A DNA stretch of 5,997 nucleotides from Armatimonadota bacterium (lineage in GTDB: Bacteria; Armatimonadota; UBA10988; DTZQ01). The stretch covers positions 1 to 5,997 of the forward strand of contig DTZQ01000099.1 in the NCBI GenBank assembly GCA_012961305.1, read 5' to 3'. Of this stretch, positions 5,919 to 5,997 are shown one piece after another. Under the pieces are notes generated by a model. That model saw nothing but the letters and a program-made list of their open reading frames with translations. It did no database searches and was not told the origin of the DNA. The translations under genes were made by a program, and so were the position numbers. Each line of letters opens with the position of its first letter. The stretch's first letter is position 1.

Positions 5919-5997
5919 GGATTAAAATCCTGCGCTACGACCACCAAGTCGGTTGAAACCGACTAAACCAACTTCAGTTGGTTTGGTAAAGGTAGCC
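5919..5997. repeat. REP-like hairpin modules, truncated by window end
   Basis: Three adjacent inverted repeats occur outside genes. GGATT-AA-AATCC is at 5919-5930. AGTCGGTT-GA-AACCGACT, a perfect 8-bp pair, is at 5947-5964. AAACCAACT-TC-AGTTGGTTT, a perfect 9-bp pair, is at 5965-5984 and directly abuts the second. The stems differ, but the second has tip TGAA on the plus strand and the third has tip TGAA on the minus strand, so the two form an oppositely oriented pair. Varying stems with a constant tip are typical of dispersed REP-type repeats moved by RAYT (Y1 transposase) proteins. No transposase gene is visible. The array may continue beyond 5997. Confidence 0.7.

Noticed and set aside
5875..5945. 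Sigma-70 promoter for the methyltransferase gene (TTGGTG then TTTAAT on the minus strand)
   Set aside because: The -35 match is poor and the spacing is 15 nt; parts of it fall in the hairpin repeat, so I do not call it.
5947..5984. CRISPR repeat or intrinsic terminator at the right-edge hairpins
   Set aside because: There are no equal-length direct repeats with spacers, and no U run follows either stem; the paired TGAA-tipped palindromes fit REP-like repeats better.

Overview
The window (about 6 kb, GC-rich, dense coding, short gaps) carries ordinary bacterial housekeeping genes. Gene content, the style of the PurF and HisF sequences and the hairpin repeat at the right edge suggest an uncultured or thermophilic member of Chloroflexota (Anaerolineae-like). 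That placement is an impression from the proteins, not a measured phylogeny.

Layout. Plus strand, 1-4259: the 3' part of a mannose-1-phosphate guanylyltransferase gene (open at the left edge), then purE, purB and purF. The guanylyltransferase and purE overlap by ATGA, purE and purB are 47 nt apart, and purF follows purB closely, so the four look like one transcription unit. Minus strand, 5874-4192: a SAM-dependent methyltransferase-like gene followed 87 nt later by hisF. purF and hisF converge and overlap tail to tail by 68 bp. The rightmost ~120 bp is gene-free and holds hairpin modules resembling REP elements, cut by the window end.

Function. PurF makes phosphoribosylamine, the committed step of purine synthesis. 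PurE acts on the AIR carboxylation step. PurB acts twice, releasing AICAR from SAICAR and AMP from adenylosuccinate. HisF releases AICAR as the by-product of imidazole glycerol phosphate synthesis, so both strands feed the same AICAR pool. The guanylyltransferase consumes GTP to make GDP-mannose. The E-B-F order resembles a Bacillus-type pur operon from which K, C, S, Q and L are missing here.

The least ordinary parts are non-coding or at gene borders: a degenerate 7-bp tandem repeat between purB and the conserved start of PurF, which makes the purF start uncertain; a GGAGA/UCUCC/GGAGA leader in front of hisF that could fold two ways, one hiding the ribosome binding site; the purF/hisF overlap; and the paired hairpins at the right edge. 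I found no RNA gene, CRISPR array, transposase gene or clearly new multi-gene system.
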